33,355 bases of DNA from Actinomycetota bacterium. GTDB lineage: Bacteria; Actinomycetota; UBA4738; CADDZG01; WHSQ01. Position 1 is the first letter of the stretch; each line of letters starts with the position of its first letter. The stretch spans positions 1 through 33,355 of the forward strand of contig JAUJNU010000011.1 in the NCBI GenBank assembly GCA_030448085.1. Direction: 5' to 3'. Both the position numbers and the translations under genes were made by a program. The notes beneath the pieces were generated by a model. It had not been told where the DNA came from and did not search any database. It worked only from the letters and a program-made list of their open reading frames with translations. Below are positions 32,551 through 33,355 of this stretch, piece by piece.

Positions 32551-33152
32551 TACGGGAGGGTTGTGGTTGTCGTCGTGGTCGTGGTCGTGGGAAGCGGATC
32601 GATCAGAGGTTCCCGAACGGCGCCTCGATCCGGCACCTGGTCGATGCAGACCCGGGGGCACTTCGATCCCGAGAACAGACTGCGGACCTGCCACCTGTAG
32701 GACTCGCGGCGGGCCGGGATGTTCAGCCTCGCGAGCGGCACCTTCACCTTGAGGCTGCGCCGGTTCGGGCGCCACACGTCGAGAGATCCCATCGAGTAGT
32801 CCGGCTTCGTGCGGCGGTCACGGTAAAGCTCGCCCAGCAGCCTGTAGCCGTCGGAGCGCACCAGCGCGTAATAGTCGAACCGTCGCTCCCCGAAGGTGTC
32901 GAAGCTCACGAGGAAGTAACCCCTGTCCCATATGCGCGAGGCGCGCCAGTACGGGTAGGTGGTGATCTTCCAACGCGTAGCTTCCTCACCGTTCACCTCG
33001 ACACCCTGAAGGTCGAGCAGACCCCGCACGTCGTCGGGATCCACGACCCTCGGCAGGTGCGTGGCGTTCGCGAAGAATGGGCCCGACAGGGCTCCCACCG
33101 TCACCAGCGCGCCGAGTAGCAGGGAGATGCGAGCTACAACGCGCGAGCTCAC
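32550..33152 (-). CDS. Secreted protein with Thr-rich tail, unknown function
   Basis: 200 residues. GTG 33152 overlaps the upstream stop (GTGA), with AGGAGG 8 bases before it. A signal peptide (VVARISLLLGALVTVGALSG) precedes a domain of about 150 residues that I do not recognise: TTYPYWRASRIWDRGYFLVS, DTFGERRFDYYALVRSDGYR and KVKVPLARLNIPARRESYRW suggest a beta-rich fold. Two cysteines (KCPRVC) could form a disulfide. The protein ends in ten threonines, then Leu-Pro, like the stalk of the LPNTG protein but with nothing after it. The phosphodiesterase-fold gene is coupled downstream. Confidence 0.8.
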   Translation of the reverse strand: MSSRVVARISLLLGALVTVGALSGPFFANATHLPRVVDPDDVRGLLDLQGVEVNGEEATRWKITTYPYWRASRIWDRGYFLVSFDTFGERRFDYYALVRSDGYRLLGELYRDRRTKPDYSMGSLDVWRPNRRSLKVKVPLARLNIPARRESYRWQVRSLFSGSKCPRVCIDQVPDRGAVREPLIDPLPTTTTTTTTTTLP

Positions 33153-33355
33153 CTGTCGCCCCTCCTGAACGATGACGAGACCTCTCTCATCATCCACAGC
33201 GCGACGGCGGCCCCCGCGACCACGAGCAGGACTGGGAAGACCTCGGTCGAGGTTGGCGCCCGCCAACCCTCGAACAAGGAGAAGTCCCTTGCTCGCAGCA
33301 GGATCGCAGCAGGCAGGAGCATGAGCGCGAGGTTGCGGCCGAGCATCAGGCGGTA
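33149..33355 (-). CDS. Membrane protein, C-terminal part (probably runs past the window end)
   Basis: The frame is open to the last base of the window. An internal ATG at 33346 would give 65 residues, but the preceding codons (Tyr-Arg-Leu) read naturally into it, so this is more likely the end of a larger membrane protein. Two hydrophobic segments are visible: LALMLLPAAILLRARDF and VFPVLLVVAGAAVALWMM. The tail SSSFRRGDR is basic. The stop overlaps the next gene's GTG. Family unknown. Confidence 0.65.
   Translation of the reverse strand, partial: YRLMLGRNLALMLLPAAILLRARDFSLFEGWRAPTSTEVFPVLLVVAGAAVALWMMREVSSSFRRGDR

Overview
The window looks like chromosomal DNA of an uncultured, high-GC member of the Actinomycetota. 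The evidence is the gene set and its order: qcrC-qcrA-qcrB and ctaC-ctaD-ctaF of the actinobacterial bc1-aa3 supercomplex, amt-glnK-glnD behind a GlnR-type box, an LPNTG sortase signal, a PGRP-type amidase, and many GTG, TTG and ATGA/GTGA-overlap starts. I see no tRNA, rRNA, CRISPR array, insertion sequence or prophage.

Layout. 1-1.8 kb: the end of one acyl-CoA synthetase and a convergent complete one. 1.8-4.8 kb: an alpha/beta hydrolase-zwf-pgl operon (oxidative pentose phosphate entry). 4.8-9.0 kb: the ammonium/PII operon amt-glnK-glnD. 9.0-9.8 kb: a cyclic-di-GMP riboswitch in front of a secreted CAP-domain protein. 9.8-13.5 kb, minus strand: an unusual LPXTG/lipobox surface protein and an N-acetylmuramoyl-L-alanine amidase. 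13.5-15.0 kb: a Na/Pi-type transporter and a ribbon-helix-helix protein. 15.0-18.4 kb: broken genes (solute-binding lipoprotein, second CAP protein, receiver domain, HAD hydrolase) plus about 630 bp with no gene. 18.4-19.4 kb: an APH-fold kinase coupled to the HAD gene. 19.5-22.3 kb: cytochrome aa3 oxidase. 22.3-24.9 kb: an ECF sigma/anti-sigma pair divergent from a second cyclic-di-GMP riboswitch with an acidic calcium-binding-type secreted protein. 25.0-28.0 kb, minus: cytochrome bc1. 28.1-33.4 kb: a stand-alone Lrp ligand-binding domain, an EAL phosphodiesterase, a 21-residue membrane peptide, LarE, a small membrane protein, a phosphodiesterase/sulfatase-fold protein and surface proteins.

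Themes. (1) Cyclic di-GMP: two class-I riboswitches sit before two different secreted proteins, and an intact EAL phosphodiesterase lies 4 kb from the second. Together they read as a c-di-GMP-controlled cell-surface programme. (2) A dispersed ~48-bp imperfect palindrome occurs four times, with a possible degenerate fifth copy. It always lies within about 40 bp of a gene 3' end, and one copy supplies the likely qcrB stop codon. I cannot name this element. (3) Essential genes (qcrA, qcrB, glnD) carry 1-nt frameshifts, several of them explained by homopolymer runs that are one base short. Many 'pseudogenes' here may therefore be sequencing artefacts; the 15-18 kb stretch looks more genuinely decayed.
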